Numbered from the stretch's first letter, positions 37,009-47,440 are shown. The stretch is 64,000 bases of DNA from Pseudomonas parasichuanensis (GCF_021601385.1 NZ_BQHO01000022.1:41727-105726), one strand, 5' to 3'. Program-made: numbers and translations. The notes: generated by a model not told the origin, from the letters alone.

Positions 37009-37124
37009 TGTAGGAGCGGCCTTGTGTCGCGAAATGGCTGCGAAGCAGCCCCGACGATCTATGCCACATGCACGATGGTCGTGGCCGCTTTGCGGCCCGT
37101 TCGCGGCACAAGGCCGCTCCTACA
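37009..37124. repeat. REP inverted pair, GGAGCGGCC class
   Basis: TGTAGGAGCGGCCTTGTGTC at 37009 and its inverse ending GGCCGCTCCTACA at 37124, each with an inner GGGCTGC-like or GGCCGC hairpin, lie in the gap between sstT and nhaR. Confidence 0.85.
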
Positions 37125-37142
37125 GGAGCCACGTTGCCTGGA

Positions 37143-38036
37143 CTACCAGTGAAACAACTCCCGCCGCGCGCCCTCGGTGATCGCCACGATACCTGGGTGC
37201 TTGACCTTGCGCTCCACCGAGATGGCATAGAACGACTCGTTCACTGCCTCGGTCTGGCCGATCAGACGCACCCCGTACTGGTGGCACACTTCTTCGGCGA
37301 TCACGCTGGGGGCGACGAAGATGCCGCTGCCGGACTGGCCGAAGGCCTGCATCAGTGCGCTGTCGTCGAACTCACCGACAATGCGCGGCTGCACCTGCTG
37401 CTCGGCCAGCCAGCGCAGCAGGCGGCTGCGCACCACGGTTTCCTGGCCGGGAATCAACAGCGGCGCATCGTCCAGGCAGGCGGGGAAGGGTTTGTCGAGT
37501 TTTGCGGCCAGCGCGTGGGTGGCAAAGAAGCTCAGGCCACATTCACCCAGCTTCTGGCTGTAACCCTTGATGTCCAGGTGGTTGGGCATGGGGCTGTCGG
37601 AAATCACCAGGTCCAGGCGCTGGATCGCCAGGTCTGCGAGCAGGCGCTCGAGCTTGTCTTCGCGGCAGCTGATGCGCAGTACCTCGTCCAGTTCCATGGT
37701 CGGCGCCAACAGGCGGTAGACGATGGACTTGGGCACCACGTCGGCCACCCCCACGCGGAACAGGATCTGTTCCTGCGGCCCGGCGCGCAGCATTGCCTCC
37801 AGCTCGCCACCGATCTGAAACATCTGCTCGGCATAGGTGAGCGCCTGGCGGCCGGTTTCCGTCAGCTCCAGTTGGCGACCGACGCGCTGGAACAGCTCCA
37901 GGTTCCAGGTCTGCTCGAACAGGCTGATCTGCCCGCTGATCGTCTGCGGGGTAAGATTCAGCTGCTCGCTGGCGCGGGCGATACTCCCGGTCTTTGCTAC
38001 AGCCCAGAAGTAATGAAGCTGGCGGTAGTTGAGCAT
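37143..38036 (-). CDS. nhaR: LysR-family regulator NhaR
   Basis: A 297-residue LysR regulator. The N-terminal helix-turn-helix is HYFWAVAKTGSIARASEQLNLTPQTISGQISLFEQTWNLELFQR (residues 8-51), where the TPQTISGQI recognition helix is typical of NhaR, the sodium-responsive activator. The ligand domain contains GVADVVPKSIVYRLL and SDSPMPNHLDIKGYSQKLGECG. No nhaA antiporter gene is adjacent, so its target here is unknown. It is divergent from the lipoprotein gene at 38169. Confidence 0.85.
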   Translation of the reverse strand: MLNYRQLHYFWAVAKTGSIARASEQLNLTPQTISGQISLFEQTWNLELFQRVGRQLELTETGRQALTYAEQMFQIGGELEAMLRAGPQEQILFRVGVADVVPKSIVYRLLAPTMELDEVLRISCREDKLERLLADLAIQRLDLVISDSPMPNHLDIKGYSQKLGECGLSFFATHALAAKLDKPFPACLDDAPLLIPGQETVVRSRLLRWLAEQQVQPRIVGEFDDSALMQAFGQSGSGIFVAPSVIAEEVCHQYGVRLIGQTEAVNESFYAISVERKVKHPGIVAITEGARRELFHW

Positions 38037-38168
38037 GGCGTTTCCGGATTCGTAAAAACCGAAGTATATCAGCTGAAAATACGAATTTTCCGGATGTTTC
38101 AGCCCCTCTAGAATGCGACCCCATCAGGCGCCCCGCGCGCCGCACGGATATCGACAAGCGAGGACCCC

Positions 38169-38408
38169 ATGTTGCAACTCAAATCCATCGGTACGCCCCT
38201 GGTACTGGCCCTGGCGTTGTTCGCCATGAGTGGCTGCGACCAGGCCGAGAAGTCCGCCCAGCAGATGCTCGACCAGGCCGCCGAAACGGCCAAACAGGCC
38301 ATCGACAAGACCAATGACGCCGCCCAGCAGGCGCTGAGCGACGCCATTGGCAGCGATGGCGAGAAGGCCAAGGCCGAAGACGACAAGAAAGACACCCAAG
38401 ACATCTGA
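38169..38408 (+). CDS. Small lipoprotein
   Basis: A 79-residue protein with signal sequence LVLALALFAMSGC, where the lipobox cysteine is residue 23. The mature part is a charged helix (AEKSAQQMLDQAAETAKQAI...) ending in an acidic, lysine-rich tail. It resembles small envelope lipoproteins but I cannot name it. It is 29 nt upstream of a terC-family gene on the same strand and probably co-transcribed. Confidence 0.75.
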   Translation: MLQLKSIGTPLVLALALFAMSGCDQAEKSAQQMLDQAAETAKQAIDKTNDAAQQALSDAIGSDGEKAKAEDDKKDTQDI

Positions 38409-38437
38409 CCCACCGGACCCCGAAGCAGGACTGACCA

Positions 38438-39190
38438 ATGGAATATTTGCTGGAACTCGCCGCTAGCCCCACCGCCTGGGTTGCCCTTGCCACCCTGGTG
38501 GCCATGGAAGTCGTGCTTGGCATCGACAACCTGATCTTCATCTCGATCCTGACCAACAAGCTGCCTGAGCAATACCGCTCGAAGGCGCGCCGCATCGGTA
38601 TCAGCATGGCATTGATCATGCGCCTGGCGCTGCTCAGCACCGTGGCCTGGATCGTCCAGTTGACCGAGCCTGTGATCGACGTGTTCGGCCACGCCTTCTC
38701 GTGGAAGGACATGATCCTCATCGCCGGTGGCCTGTTCCTGCTGTGGAAGGCGACCAAGGAGATCCATGAAAGTGTCGACCCCCATGGTGCCAAGGAAGAG
38801 TCCAAGCTCGGCAGCACCGTGACCATCGGTTTCACCGCGGCGATCTTCCAGATCCTGCTGCTGGACATCGTCTTCTCGATCGACAGCATCATCACCGCCG
38901 TGGGCATGACCGAGCACCTGCCGATCATGATCATCGCCGTGATCAGCGCCGTGATCGTGATGCTGGTGGCCGCCGACCCGCTGGCCAAGTTCATCAACGA
39001 CAACCCGACCGTGGTGATGCTGGCCCTGGGCTTCCTGATCATGATCGGCATGACCCTGATCGCCGAAGGCTTCGGCGCCCATGTACCGAAAGGCTACGTG
39101 TATGCCGCCATGGCCTTCTCGACGGTGATCGAGATGCTCAACATCATGGCCCGCCGGGCGCGGTTGAAGCGCGAGGCTGCTGAGGGTTGA
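38438..39190 (+). CDS. TerC family integral membrane protein
   Basis: A 250-residue protein with seven or so transmembrane helices. The TerC signatures are [22 protein letters not shown] (residues 21-42) and [25 protein letters not shown] (about 137-161), each carrying the conserved acidic residues in the membrane. Members are linked to tellurite resistance and to metal-ion (manganese) efflux or metalation of exported proteins. Which applies here is unknown. It is convergent with topB, with a strong shared hairpin between. Confidence 0.9.
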   Translation: MEYLLELAASPTAWVALATLVAMEVVLGIDNLIFISILTNKLPEQYRSKARRIGISMALIMRLALLSTVAWIVQLTEPVIDVFGHAFSWKDMILIAGGLFLLWKATKEIHESVDPHGAKEESKLGSTVTIGFTAAIFQILLLDIVFSIDSIITAVGMTEHLPIMIIAVISAVIVMLVAADPLAKFINDNPTVVMLALGFLIMIGMTLIAEGFGAHVPKGYVYAAMAFSTVIEMLNIMARRARLKREAAEG

Positions 39191-39212
39191 GGTAGTTTCG
39201 CCAACCTTTCGC

Positions 39213-39250
39213 GGGGCAGGTTGCATCGACGCACCGATGCGACCTGCCCC
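39213..39250. terminator. Bidirectional terminator hairpin
   Basis: GGGGCAGGTTGCATCG (39213-39228) pairs with CGATGCGACCTGCCCC (39235-39250) with a single mismatch around ACGCAC. It is placed between convergent terC-like and topB genes. Confidence 0.75.
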
Positions 39251-39258
39251 GTGATCAT

Positions 39259-41226
39259 TCATGGCTTGCCGGTAGTTTTGCGCTGGCGCGGGGCTTTGGC
39301 CTTGGCCGCTCCCTCAGCCACTTTGCGCTTGCCCCCACCCCCACGCTTCTTCTTCCACGGCGCACCCCTGCCCCCAGGGGCCAAGGGCGGGCCGCTGATG
39401 TTCAGGCGCATCCCCGCGCAGCGTTGTACCAGCTTGCCCATCCAGGCTGACTGCCGTGCGACGAATTCTTCAAGGCTCATCTCACCGCTTTGCACCATGT
39501 CCAGCGCTTGCTCCCAGATGGCCGTGGTGCCGGGGTCGGCGATGGCGCGGGGCACGGCATCGATCAGGCTGAACGCCGCCGGCGTGGCCGACAGCGCCTT
39601 GCCATTCTTCACCAGATAACCACGATCGAGCAGGCCCTGGATGATGCTGGCACGGGTGGCCTCGGTGCCGATGCCGGTGGTTTCCTTGAGCTTCTGTTTA
39701 AGTAGCGGGTCATCCACCAGCTTGGCGACGTTCTTCATCGCCTTGATCAGGTCGCCCTCGGTGAAGGGCTTGGGTGGCTGGGTCCACAGGTGTTTAAGGT
39801 GCAGGTCATGCAGCGCGCAGTCCTGCCCTTCGCGCAGGGCGGGCAGCACCTGGGCCGGGGGGGCTTCGCGGCCTTTGGCCGGGGTGAGTGCTTCGGGCAG
39901 CGCACGGCGCCAGCCTGGTTCGACGATCTGCTTGCCCACCGCGCGCAGCGCCTGGCCGGCGCAGTCGAAGTCGGCCTGGGTGCGGTCGTATTCGTGGTTG
40001 GGCAGGAACTGCGCCAGGTAGCGGGCGCGGATCAGCATGTAGACCGCCTTGTACTTGGGCGGCAGGCGCGCCGGGTCGCTGGCGGCGGCGGTGGGGATGA
40101 TGCCGTGGTGGGCGCTGACCTTCTGGTCGTTCCATGCCCGCGAGCGGCGCTGGGGTTCGAGGTGCGCTTGCAGCGGCGCGAGGCTGGCGTCGGCGCGCTG
40201 CAGGGCGGCGAGAATGGCCGGTGCCTCGCCGTGCTGGCTGAGCGGCAGGTAGCCGCTGTCGCTGCGCGGGTAGGTGATCAGCTTGTGGGTTTCGTACAGG
40301 GCCTGGGCGATGTCCAGGGTCTCCTGGGCGCCCAGGCCGAACTTCTTCGAACACAGCTCCTGCAGCGTGCCCAGGTCGAAGGGCAGCGGCGCCGCTTCGC
40401 GTACGCGCTCGGTGGCGATCTTGAGCACCCGTGCCGTGCCGGCGGCCTGCATGGCGGCGGCGGCCTGCTGCGCCAACGGCTGTTGCAGGCAGCGGCCCTG
40501 GTCGTCGCAGGCGTCTTCCGGCGCGCGCCACTGGGCATTGAACACCTGGCCTGCGCTTTCCAGTTGCACGTCGATGGCCCAGAACGGCACCGGCACGAAA
40601 TCGGCGATGCTGCGGTCGCGGTCCACCACCAGGCGCAGCGTCGGGGTTTGTACCCGGCCCACTGGCAGTACGCCCTGGTAGCCTGACTGGCGGCCGAGCA
40701 GGGTGAACAGGCGGCTCATGTTCATGCCGATCAGCCAGTCGGCACGCGAGCGGCCCAGGGCCGAATGGTACAGGCTGAAGGTTTCCTGGCCAGGCAACAG
40801 GCGCCCCAGGGCCTTGCGGATCGAGGCATCGTCCAGGGCCGACAGCCACAGGCGCTGGATGGGGCCACGGTAGCGGCAGTGCTCCACCAGCTCGCGGGCG
40901 ATCATCTCGCCCTCGCGGTCGGCGTCGGTGGCGATCACCAGCTCGCGGGCCTCGCCCAGCAGGCGCTTGACTGCCTTGAACTGGCTGGCGGTCTTGGGCT
41001 TGACCGTCATCTTCCATTTTTCGGGGATGATCGGCAGGTCGTCGAGGGACCACCGTTTGTAGCGTTCGTCGTAGCTGTCGGGTGGCGCGGTTTCCAGCAG
41101 GTGGCCGATGCACCAGGTGACGCATACGTCGGTGCCTTGCCAGCAGCCATCGCCACGGCGCTGGGCGCCGAGCACCTTGGCGATGTCTTTTGCCTGGGAG
41201 GGTTTTTCGCAGAGAAAGAGGCGCAT
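39259..41226 (-). CDS. topB: DNA topoisomerase III
   Basis: A type IA topoisomerase of 655 residues that decatenates DNA. The Toprim domain has ELVIATDADREGEMIARELVEHC. The active-site tyrosine is in LITYPRSDSGYLPLS, and PVGRVQTPTLRLVVDRD is another type IA block. The C-terminus is basic and glycine-rich (PGGRGAPWKKKRGGGGKRK), probably binding DNA, and there are no zinc fingers. ATG 41226 (MRLFLCEKPSQAKDIAKVLG) gives the usual start. TTG 41235 is a weaker option. A LexA-box-like palindrome lies 72 nt upstream. Confidence 0.93.
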   Translation of the reverse strand: MRLFLCEKPSQAKDIAKVLGAQRRGDGCWQGTDVCVTWCIGHLLETAPPDSYDERYKRWSLDDLPIIPEKWKMTVKPKTASQFKAVKRLLGEARELVIATDADREGEMIARELVEHCRYRGPIQRLWLSALDDASIRKALGRLLPGQETFSLYHSALGRSRADWLIGMNMSRLFTLLGRQSGYQGVLPVGRVQTPTLRLVVDRDRSIADFVPVPFWAIDVQLESAGQVFNAQWRAPEDACDDQGRCLQQPLAQQAAAAMQAAGTARVLKIATERVREAAPLPFDLGTLQELCSKKFGLGAQETLDIAQALYETHKLITYPRSDSGYLPLSQHGEAPAILAALQRADASLAPLQAHLEPQRRSRAWNDQKVSAHHGIIPTAAASDPARLPPKYKAVYMLIRARYLAQFLPNHEYDRTQADFDCAGQALRAVGKQIVEPGWRRALPEALTPAKGREAPPAQVLPALREGQDCALHDLHLKHLWTQPPKPFTEGDLIKAMKNVAKLVDDPLLKQKLKETTGIGTEATRASIIQGLLDRGYLVKNGKALSATPAAFSLIDAVPRAIADPGTTAIWEQALDMVQSGEMSLEEFVARQSAWMGKLVQRCAGMRLNISGPPLAPGGRGAPWKKKRGGGGKRKVAEGAAKAKAPRQRKTTGKP

Positions 41227-41297
41227 GGCCGGCAACGCTTCATCGTTGGAGACAGGGCACTAGGATGCGCAAGGCAGGGCGGGCAGGCAAGTTTTAT

Positions 41298-41313
41298 CTG
41301 TATGCATGTACAG
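41298..41313. promoter_or_regulatory. Candidate LexA box
   Basis: CTGTATGCATGTACAG fits CTGT-N8-ACAG, the LexA consensus, with near-perfect dyad symmetry. It lies 72 nt upstream of topB (minus strand) and 152 nt upstream of the lipase gene (plus strand). SOS control of either gene is an inference. Confidence 0.5.
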
Positions 41314-41464
41314 GTTTTATGCCCGCACCTTTGGCAGGGTAGCCCCAGGCACAAGGTTGGACCTGGGGACGAGCCCCGTGCGAACTTGGCCCTTCGCCCG
41401 TCAGTTGTGTCAGTGGACGATGTCGCTGGGGCGTTTTTCCTACCTGCAACAAGGACGTCAACTA

Positions 41465-43315
41465 ATGCCCGTATTCGATTACAAGCAGCTCGACAGCGCC
41501 GCCTCCGGCGCGCTTTACCAGGACGCCATGGCCCTGGCCATGTACGCCTACCATGGCATCGACGACGGCTTCGCCGCCGGCTACCAGCAGCATGGCTTTG
41601 GCCTGGGCCTGCCGGCGACGCTGGTCAAGGCGCTGATCGGCGGCAGCGACAGCCAGGGGGTGATCCCCGGCATCCCGTGGAACCCCGATTCCGAAGCCAA
41701 GGCGTTGGCCCAGGTGAAAGCCGCCGGCTGGACGCCGATCAGCGCCGAGCAGTTGGGCTACAACGGCCACACCGACGCCCGCGGCACCTTTCACGGGGAA
41801 ACGCCGGGCTACACCAGTGCCCAGGTGGAAATCCTCGGGCGCTACGACAGCAATGGCCAACTGACCGGGATCGGCATTGGCTTCCGTGGCACCAGCGGGC
41901 CCCGCGAGAACCTGCTGGGAGACACCCTGGGCGATGCGGTGAACGACCTGTTGGCGGCGCTGGGGCCGGCCGGCTATGCCCGCGACTACGCGGCCAACGC
42001 CTTCGATGGCCTGCTCGGTAACGTCGCGGCCTTCGCCAAGGCCCACGGCCTGAACGGCGCCGACATTACCGTCAGCGGCCACAGCCTGGGCGGGCTGGCG
42101 GTCAACAGCCTGGCCGACTTGAGCGGCACGCGCTGGGGTGGCTTCTACGAGGATGCTCGCTATGTGGCCTTCGCCTCGCCCACCCAGGCCGCCAAACCCG
42201 ACAAAGTACTGAACATCGGCTACGAAAACGACCCGGTGTTCCGTGCGCTCGATGGCACCTCGGTCACCTGGGGCACCCTGGGTGTGCATGACGGTGCCAA
42301 GGCCTCGGCCACCGACAACATCGTCAACTTCAACGACCACTACGCCTCGGACGCCTGGAACCTGCTGCCGTACTCCATCGGCAACATCGCCACCTGGCTG
42401 TCGCACCTGCCGGCGGCCTATACCGACGGCCTTGGCCGGGTACTGGATTCCGGCTTCTATCAATGGACCAGCCGCGACTCGACCATCGTGGTCAGCAATC
42501 TGTCCGACGTCACCCGGGGCTCGACCTGGGTACAGGACCTCAACCGCAACGCCGAGGCGCACAAGGGCAGCACCTTCATCATCGGCAGCGAGCAGGCCGA
42601 TCTTATCCAGGGTGGGCGCGGCAACGACTACCTGGAAGGGCGCGGCGGCAACGACACCTTCCGCGACGACGGCGGTTTCAACCTGATCGACGGTGGCAGC
42701 GGCCACGACACCTTGAAACTCGGCGACGCGCTGGCCAACCTGAACATTGCCCGGGATGGGCAAGGGACGCTGTACGTGCGCGACGCCGAGGGCGGCATCA
42801 GCCTGGTGCGCAACGTGGAGAGCCTGGTGAGCAAGGAGACCAACCTGGTGTTCTTCAGCAAGGAAGTCAGCCACACGGTGGGCGCCGATGGCTTGCTCTC
42901 CAGCGGTAAACTCAACCTCTACGCCGCCTCGCAAAGCGGCAGCCAGGCGGGCGACACGCTGGTGGCCGGCAAGCAGGGCCAGTGGTTGTTCGGCCTGGAC
43001 GGCGACGACCGCCTGTTGGGCGGTGCGGGCAATGATGTGCTGGTGGGCGGTGCCGGCAACGACCTGCTCAGCGGCGGGGCAGGGCGCGACACCTTCCTGT
43101 TCGACGGCCATTTCGGCCAGGACCGGGTGCTGGACTTCAGCAGCCAGGACCGCCTGGTGTTCATGGGCGTGGACGGTGGCACGGCGTCAGGGGATTTTCG
43201 CGATCACCTGAGCCAGGTGGGCGATGACCTGGTGCTGACCTTCGGCAAGGACAGCGTGACACTGGTGGGCATTGCCGGGCAGGGCCTGGCGGACGGCCAG
43301 ATCGTCATCGCTTGA
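41465..43315 (+). CDS. RTX lipase/polyurethanase, family I.3
   Basis: A 616-residue extracellular lipase, the size of P. protegens PueA (617). The N-terminal alpha/beta-hydrolase has the nucleophile in ITVSGHSLGGLAVNSL (Ser about residue 207). It lacks a cleavable signal peptide and has C-terminal calcium-binding RTX repeats (GGRGNDYLEGRGGNDTF, GDDRLLGGAGNDVLVGGAGN, DLLSGGAGRDTF), as in type I secreted lipases of this family. It ends in a hydrophobic tail serving as export signal. No ABC exporter genes are next to it. ATG 41465 (MPVFDYKQLDSAASG) is chosen, because the open frame from 41306 is upstream DNA. Confidence 0.9.
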   Translation: MPVFDYKQLDSAASGALYQDAMALAMYAYHGIDDGFAAGYQQHGFGLGLPATLVKALIGGSDSQGVIPGIPWNPDSEAKALAQVKAAGWTPISAEQLGYNGHTDARGTFHGETPGYTSAQVEILGRYDSNGQLTGIGIGFRGTSGPRENLLGDTLGDAVNDLLAALGPAGYARDYAANAFDGLLGNVAAFAKAHGLNGADITVSGHSLGGLAVNSLADLSGTRWGGFYEDARYVAFASPTQAAKPDKVLNIGYENDPVFRALDGTSVTWGTLGVHDGAKASATDNIVNFNDHYASDAWNLLPYSIGNIATWLSHLPAAYTDGLGRVLDSGFYQWTSRDSTIVVSNLSDVTRGSTWVQDLNRNAEAHKGSTFIIGSEQADLIQGGRGNDYLEGRGGNDTFRDDGGFNLIDGGSGHDTLKLGDALANLNIARDGQGTLYVRDAEGGISLVRNVESLVSKETNLVFFSKEVSHTVGADGLLSSGKLNLYAASQSGSQAGDTLVAGKQGQWLFGLDGDDRLLGGAGNDVLVGGAGNDLLSGGAGRDTFLFDGHFGQDRVLDFSSQDRLVFMGVDGGTASGDFRDHLSQVGDDLVLTFGKDSVTLVGIAGQGLADGQIVIA

Positions 43316-43320
43316 TGGAG

Positions 43321-43355
43321 TGAACCCGTCGCGGCCGGGCGCCGCGGCGGGTTCA
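43321..43355. terminator. Bidirectional hairpin between lipase and asparaginase genes
   Basis: TGAACCCGTCGCGGC pairs with GCCGCGGCGGGTTCA around CGGGC. Both convergent genes end within 15 bases of it. Confidence 0.7.
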
Positions 43356-43363
43356 GGCCGGGA

Positions 43364-44473
<1,110 letters not shown>

Positions 44474-44708
44474 CTAATGAGATGTTCGCTGTGTCGCACG
44501 CCTATCAGGCAGATTTCGTACCAGACCTTACCGTTCGTCGTTTTTCATCTGTAAGCCGTTGATATTCATCATGTGTAACCTGAATGCGTGAGCCTGCGCG
44601 GGCTGCCGTCGTTCGGCATCCCGAACAGGTGTAGGAAAAGTGTTCGGTTTTTCGGATAAATTGCGGATAATCTGGCGTGCGTGCTGGCGCTTTGCCTACG
44701 CACTGGAT

Positions 44709-44737
44709 TTGACAAACGCGGGGGCTGTTTCCATAGT
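44709..44737 (+). promoter_or_regulatory. Candidate rbs operon promoter
   Basis: TTGACA (44709-44714), perfect consensus, then 17 nt and CATAGT (44732-44737). The start point would fall at or just before the palindromic operator. Confidence 0.6.
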
Positions 44738-44745
44738 GAGTCACC

Positions 44746-44757
44746 GCAAACGTTTGC
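44746..44757. promoter_or_regulatory. RbsR operator candidate
   Basis: A perfect palindrome GCAAACGTTTGC with the central CG typical of LacI/GalR-family operators. It overlaps the expected transcription start of rbsB, so repressor binding would block initiation. The regulator is encoded in the operon itself (48439). Confidence 0.75.
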
Positions 44758-44792
44758 ATCCGATAAAAATCACAAAATTCGGAGTCATTTCC

Positions 44793-45746
44793 ATGAAGCT
44801 GCCGTTCTCCGGTCGTCCGCTGGCCGTCGCTGTGCTCTCTTCGCTGATGTTCGCCCTGCCGTTGTCTGCCGCCCATGCCGAGGACGCGCCCAAGGTCGCG
44901 CTGGTGATGAAATCCTTGGCCAACGAGTTCTTCCGCACCATGGAAGACGGCGCCAAGGACTACCAGAAAGCCCACCCCCAGGATTTCGAGCTGATCGCCA
45001 ACGGCATCAAGAATGAAACCGATACCGGCGAGCAGATCCGCATCGTCGAGCAGATGGTCAACTCAGGCGCCAAGGCCCTGGTCATCGCGCCAGCCGACTC
45101 CAAGGCGCTGGTCGCGGCGGTGAAGAAGGCCATGGACAAAGGCGTGGTGGTGATCAACATCGACAACCGCCTTGACCCCGAGCTGCTCAAGAGCAAGGGC
45201 ATCAGCGTGCCCTTCGTCGGCCCCGACAACCGCAAGGGCGCGCGCCTCGTCGGCGATTACCTCGCTAAACAGAAGCTCAAGGCCGGTGACCAGGTCGGCA
45301 TCATCGAAGGCGTGCCGACCACCACCAACGCCCAGCAGCGCACCGCCGGCTTCAAGGACGCCATGGAGGCCGCGCAGATGAAGATCGTCTCGGTGCAGTC
45401 CGGCAACTGGGAGATCGACAAGGGCAATGCCGTGGCCGCCTCGATGCTCAACGAATACCCCGACCTCAAGGCGCTGCTGGCCGGCAACGACAGCATGGCG
45501 CTGGGCGCGGTCTCGGCGGTGCGCGCCGCGGGTAAGGCTGGCCAGGTACAGGTGATCGGCTACGACAACATCAAGGCCATCAAGCCGATGCTCAAGGATG
45601 GCCGCGTGCTCGCCACCCTCGACCAGGCCGCCAGCCAGCAGGCGGTGTTTGGCATCCAGGCGGCGCTGAAAATGCTCAAGGGTGAGAAGCCAGACGTAGA
45701 TGCCGACAATGTGATCCAGACGCCAGTGGAATTGATCACGAAGTAA
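44793..45746 (+). CDS. rbsB: Ribose ABC transporter, periplasmic binding protein
   Basis: A 317-residue periplasmic sugar-binding protein (LacI-like fold). The signal peptide is LAVAVLSSLMFALPLSAAHA. Ligand-site segments are MKSLANEFFRTMEDGAKDY (near residues 40-58), IEGVPTTTNAQQRTAGF and LAGNDSMALGAVSAV. It delivers ribose to RbsAC. ATG 44793 follows GGAG. The frame is open from 44640, but that stretch is promoter DNA. A REP hairpin pair separates it from rbsA and may stabilise the rbsB message. Confidence 0.92.
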   Translation: MKLPFSGRPLAVAVLSSLMFALPLSAAHAEDAPKVALVMKSLANEFFRTMEDGAKDYQKAHPQDFELIANGIKNETDTGEQIRIVEQMVNSGAKALVIAPADSKALVAAVKKAMDKGVVVINIDNRLDPELLKSKGISVPFVGPDNRKGARLVGDYLAKQKLKAGDQVGIIEGVPTTTNAQQRTAGFKDAMEAAQMKIVSVQSGNWEIDKGNAVAASMLNEYPDLKALLAGNDSMALGAVSAVRAAGKAGQVQVIGYDNIKAIKPMLKDGRVLATLDQAASQQAVFGIQAALKMLKGEKPDVDADNVIQTPVELITK

Positions 45747-45761
45747 TTGGCCGGGAAGTGC

Positions 45762-45853
45762 CCCTGTGGGAGCTGGCTTGCCAGCGATCACCGGCGAAGC
45801 CGGTGCCAGGCACCAAGTCGCTTGTTTCGCTGGCAAGCCAGCTCCCACAGGGG
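45762..45853. repeat. REP inverted pair, TGTGGGAGC class
   Basis: CCCTGTGGGAGCTGGCTTGC at 45762 and the inverse ending GCAAGCCAGCTCCCACAGGG at 45853, with a further small hairpin in the middle. It sits between rbsB and rbsA, the place where extra binding-protein mRNA is usually protected. Confidence 0.85.
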
Positions 45854-45886
45854 GCGTGCTAATTGAACATGTTGGGAGAGGTGGCC

Positions 45887-47440
45887 ATGTCAGTAACGGC
45901 CAATGAAACCATGCTGGCCGTCAGTGGCCTGGGCAAGACCTACGCCCAGCCGGTGCTCGGCGATGTCACCCTCGAGCTGCGCGGCGGCGAGGTGCTGGCG
46001 CTGACCGGTGAAAACGGTGCGGGCAAGTCGACCCTGTCCAAGCTGATCAGCGGCCTGGAAATTCCCACTACCGGGCAAATGCACTACCGCGGCCAGCCCT
46101 ACAACCCCGGCAGCCGCGCCGAAGCTGAGCGCCTTGGCGTGCGTATGGTGATGCAGGAGCTCAACCTGCTGCCGACCCTGACCGTGGCCGAGAACCTGTT
46201 CCTCGACAACCTGCCCAGCCGCTTCGGCTGGATCAGCCAGAAGCGCCTGCGCCAGCTGGCCACGGCAGCCATGGCCCAGGTGGGCCTGGAGGCCATCGAC
46301 CCGGACACCCCGGTCGGCGAGCTGGGGATCGGCCATCAGCAGATGGTAGAGATCGCCCGTAACCTGATCGGCGATTGCCATGTGCTGATCTTTGACGAGC
46401 CCACGGCCATGCTCACCAGCCGTGAGGTGGAACTGCTGTTCACCCAGATCGAGCGCCTGCGCCAGCGTGGCGTGGCCATCGTCTATATCTCGCACCGCCT
46501 CGAAGAGCTGCAGCGCGTGGCCCAGCGCATCGCCGTGCTGCGCGACGGCAAGCTGGTGTGCGCCGAACCGATCCAGCGCTACAGCAGCAACGAGCTGGTC
46601 AACCTGATGGTCGGCCGTGAGCTGGGCGAGCACATCGACCTTGGCCGCCGCCAGATCGGCGCGCCGTTGCTCAAGGTCGACAAGCTCAGCCGTGGCGACA
46701 AAGTGCGCGAAGTATCGTTTGAAGTCAGGGCAGGGGAGATCTTCGGCATCTCCGGGCTGATCGGTGCCGGGCGCACCGAGCTGCTGCGCCTGATCTACGG
46801 CGCCGACCGTGCCGACAGCGGCCAGGTCGCCCTTGGCCTGCCGCCGCAGCCGGTGAGCATCGACTCGCCCAAGGCCGCCGTGGCCGCTGGCATCGCCCTG
46901 ATCACCGAGGACCGCAAGGGCGAAGGCCTGCTGCTGACCCAGTCGATCAGCGCCAACATCGCCTTGGGCAACCTGGGCGCCGTGTCCCGTGCCGGTGTGC
47001 TCGACCGCGACGCCGAGCGCAGCCTGGCCGAGCGGCAGATCAGCGCCATGCGCATTCGCAGCGCCAGCCCGGCGCAGGCAGTGGGCGAGCTGTCCGGCGG
47101 CAACCAGCAGAAGGTGGTGATCGGCCGTTGGCTGGAGCGTGACTGCCAGGTGCTGCTGTTCGACGAGCCCACCCGCGGGATCGACGTAGGTGCCAAGTTC
47201 GACATCTATGGCCTGCTCGCCGAACTCGCTCGCCAGGGCAAGGCCCTGGTGGTGGTGTCCAGCGACCTGCGCGAGCTGATGCTGATCTGCGACCGCATCG
47301 CAGTGCTGTCCGCCGGGCGCCTGATCGACACCTTCGACCGTGACCGCTGGAGCCAGGACCAGCTGCTTGCCGCCGCCTTTGCCGGCTACCAGAAACGTGA
47401 TGCCCTGCTGCACGACGCAGCTCCCAGGATGGACGCATGA
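45887..47440 (+). CDS. rbsA: Ribose ABC transporter, ATP-binding protein
   Basis: A 517-residue duplicated ABC ATPase. The first Walker A is GENGAGKSTLSKLISG (about residues 42-57), with Walker B HVLIFDEPTAML. The second half has a degenerate Walker A region (GLIGAGRTELLRLIYG) and a signature ELSGGNQQKVVIGRWL with LLFDEPTRGIDVG, the usual pattern of sugar importers of this class. The MSVTANETMLAVSG start at 45887 follows GGGAGAGG. It overlaps rbsC by 4 nt (ATGA). Confidence 0.95.
   Translation: MSVTANETMLAVSGLGKTYAQPVLGDVTLELRGGEVLALTGENGAGKSTLSKLISGLEIPTTGQMHYRGQPYNPGSRAEAERLGVRMVMQELNLLPTLTVAENLFLDNLPSRFGWISQKRLRQLATAAMAQVGLEAIDPDTPVGELGIGHQQMVEIARNLIGDCHVLIFDEPTAMLTSREVELLFTQIERLRQRGVAIVYISHRLEELQRVAQRIAVLRDGKLVCAEPIQRYSSNELVNLMVGRELGEHIDLGRRQIGAPLLKVDKLSRGDKVREVSFEVRAGEIFGISGLIGAGRTELLRLIYGADRADSGQVALGLPPQPVSIDSPKAAVAAGIALITEDRKGEGLLLTQSISANIALGNLGAVSRAGVLDRDAERSLAERQISAMRIRSASPAQAVGELSGGNQQKVVIGRWLERDCQVLLFDEPTRGIDVGAKFDIYGLLAELARQGKALVVVSSDLRELMLICDRIAVLSAGRLIDTFDRDRWSQDQLLAAAFAGYQKRDALLHDAAPRMDA

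Noticed and set aside
44640-44792. An N-terminal extension of RbsB from 44640
   Set aside because: This stretch contains the promoter and operator, and the signal peptide begins at 44793 after a proper ribosome site.
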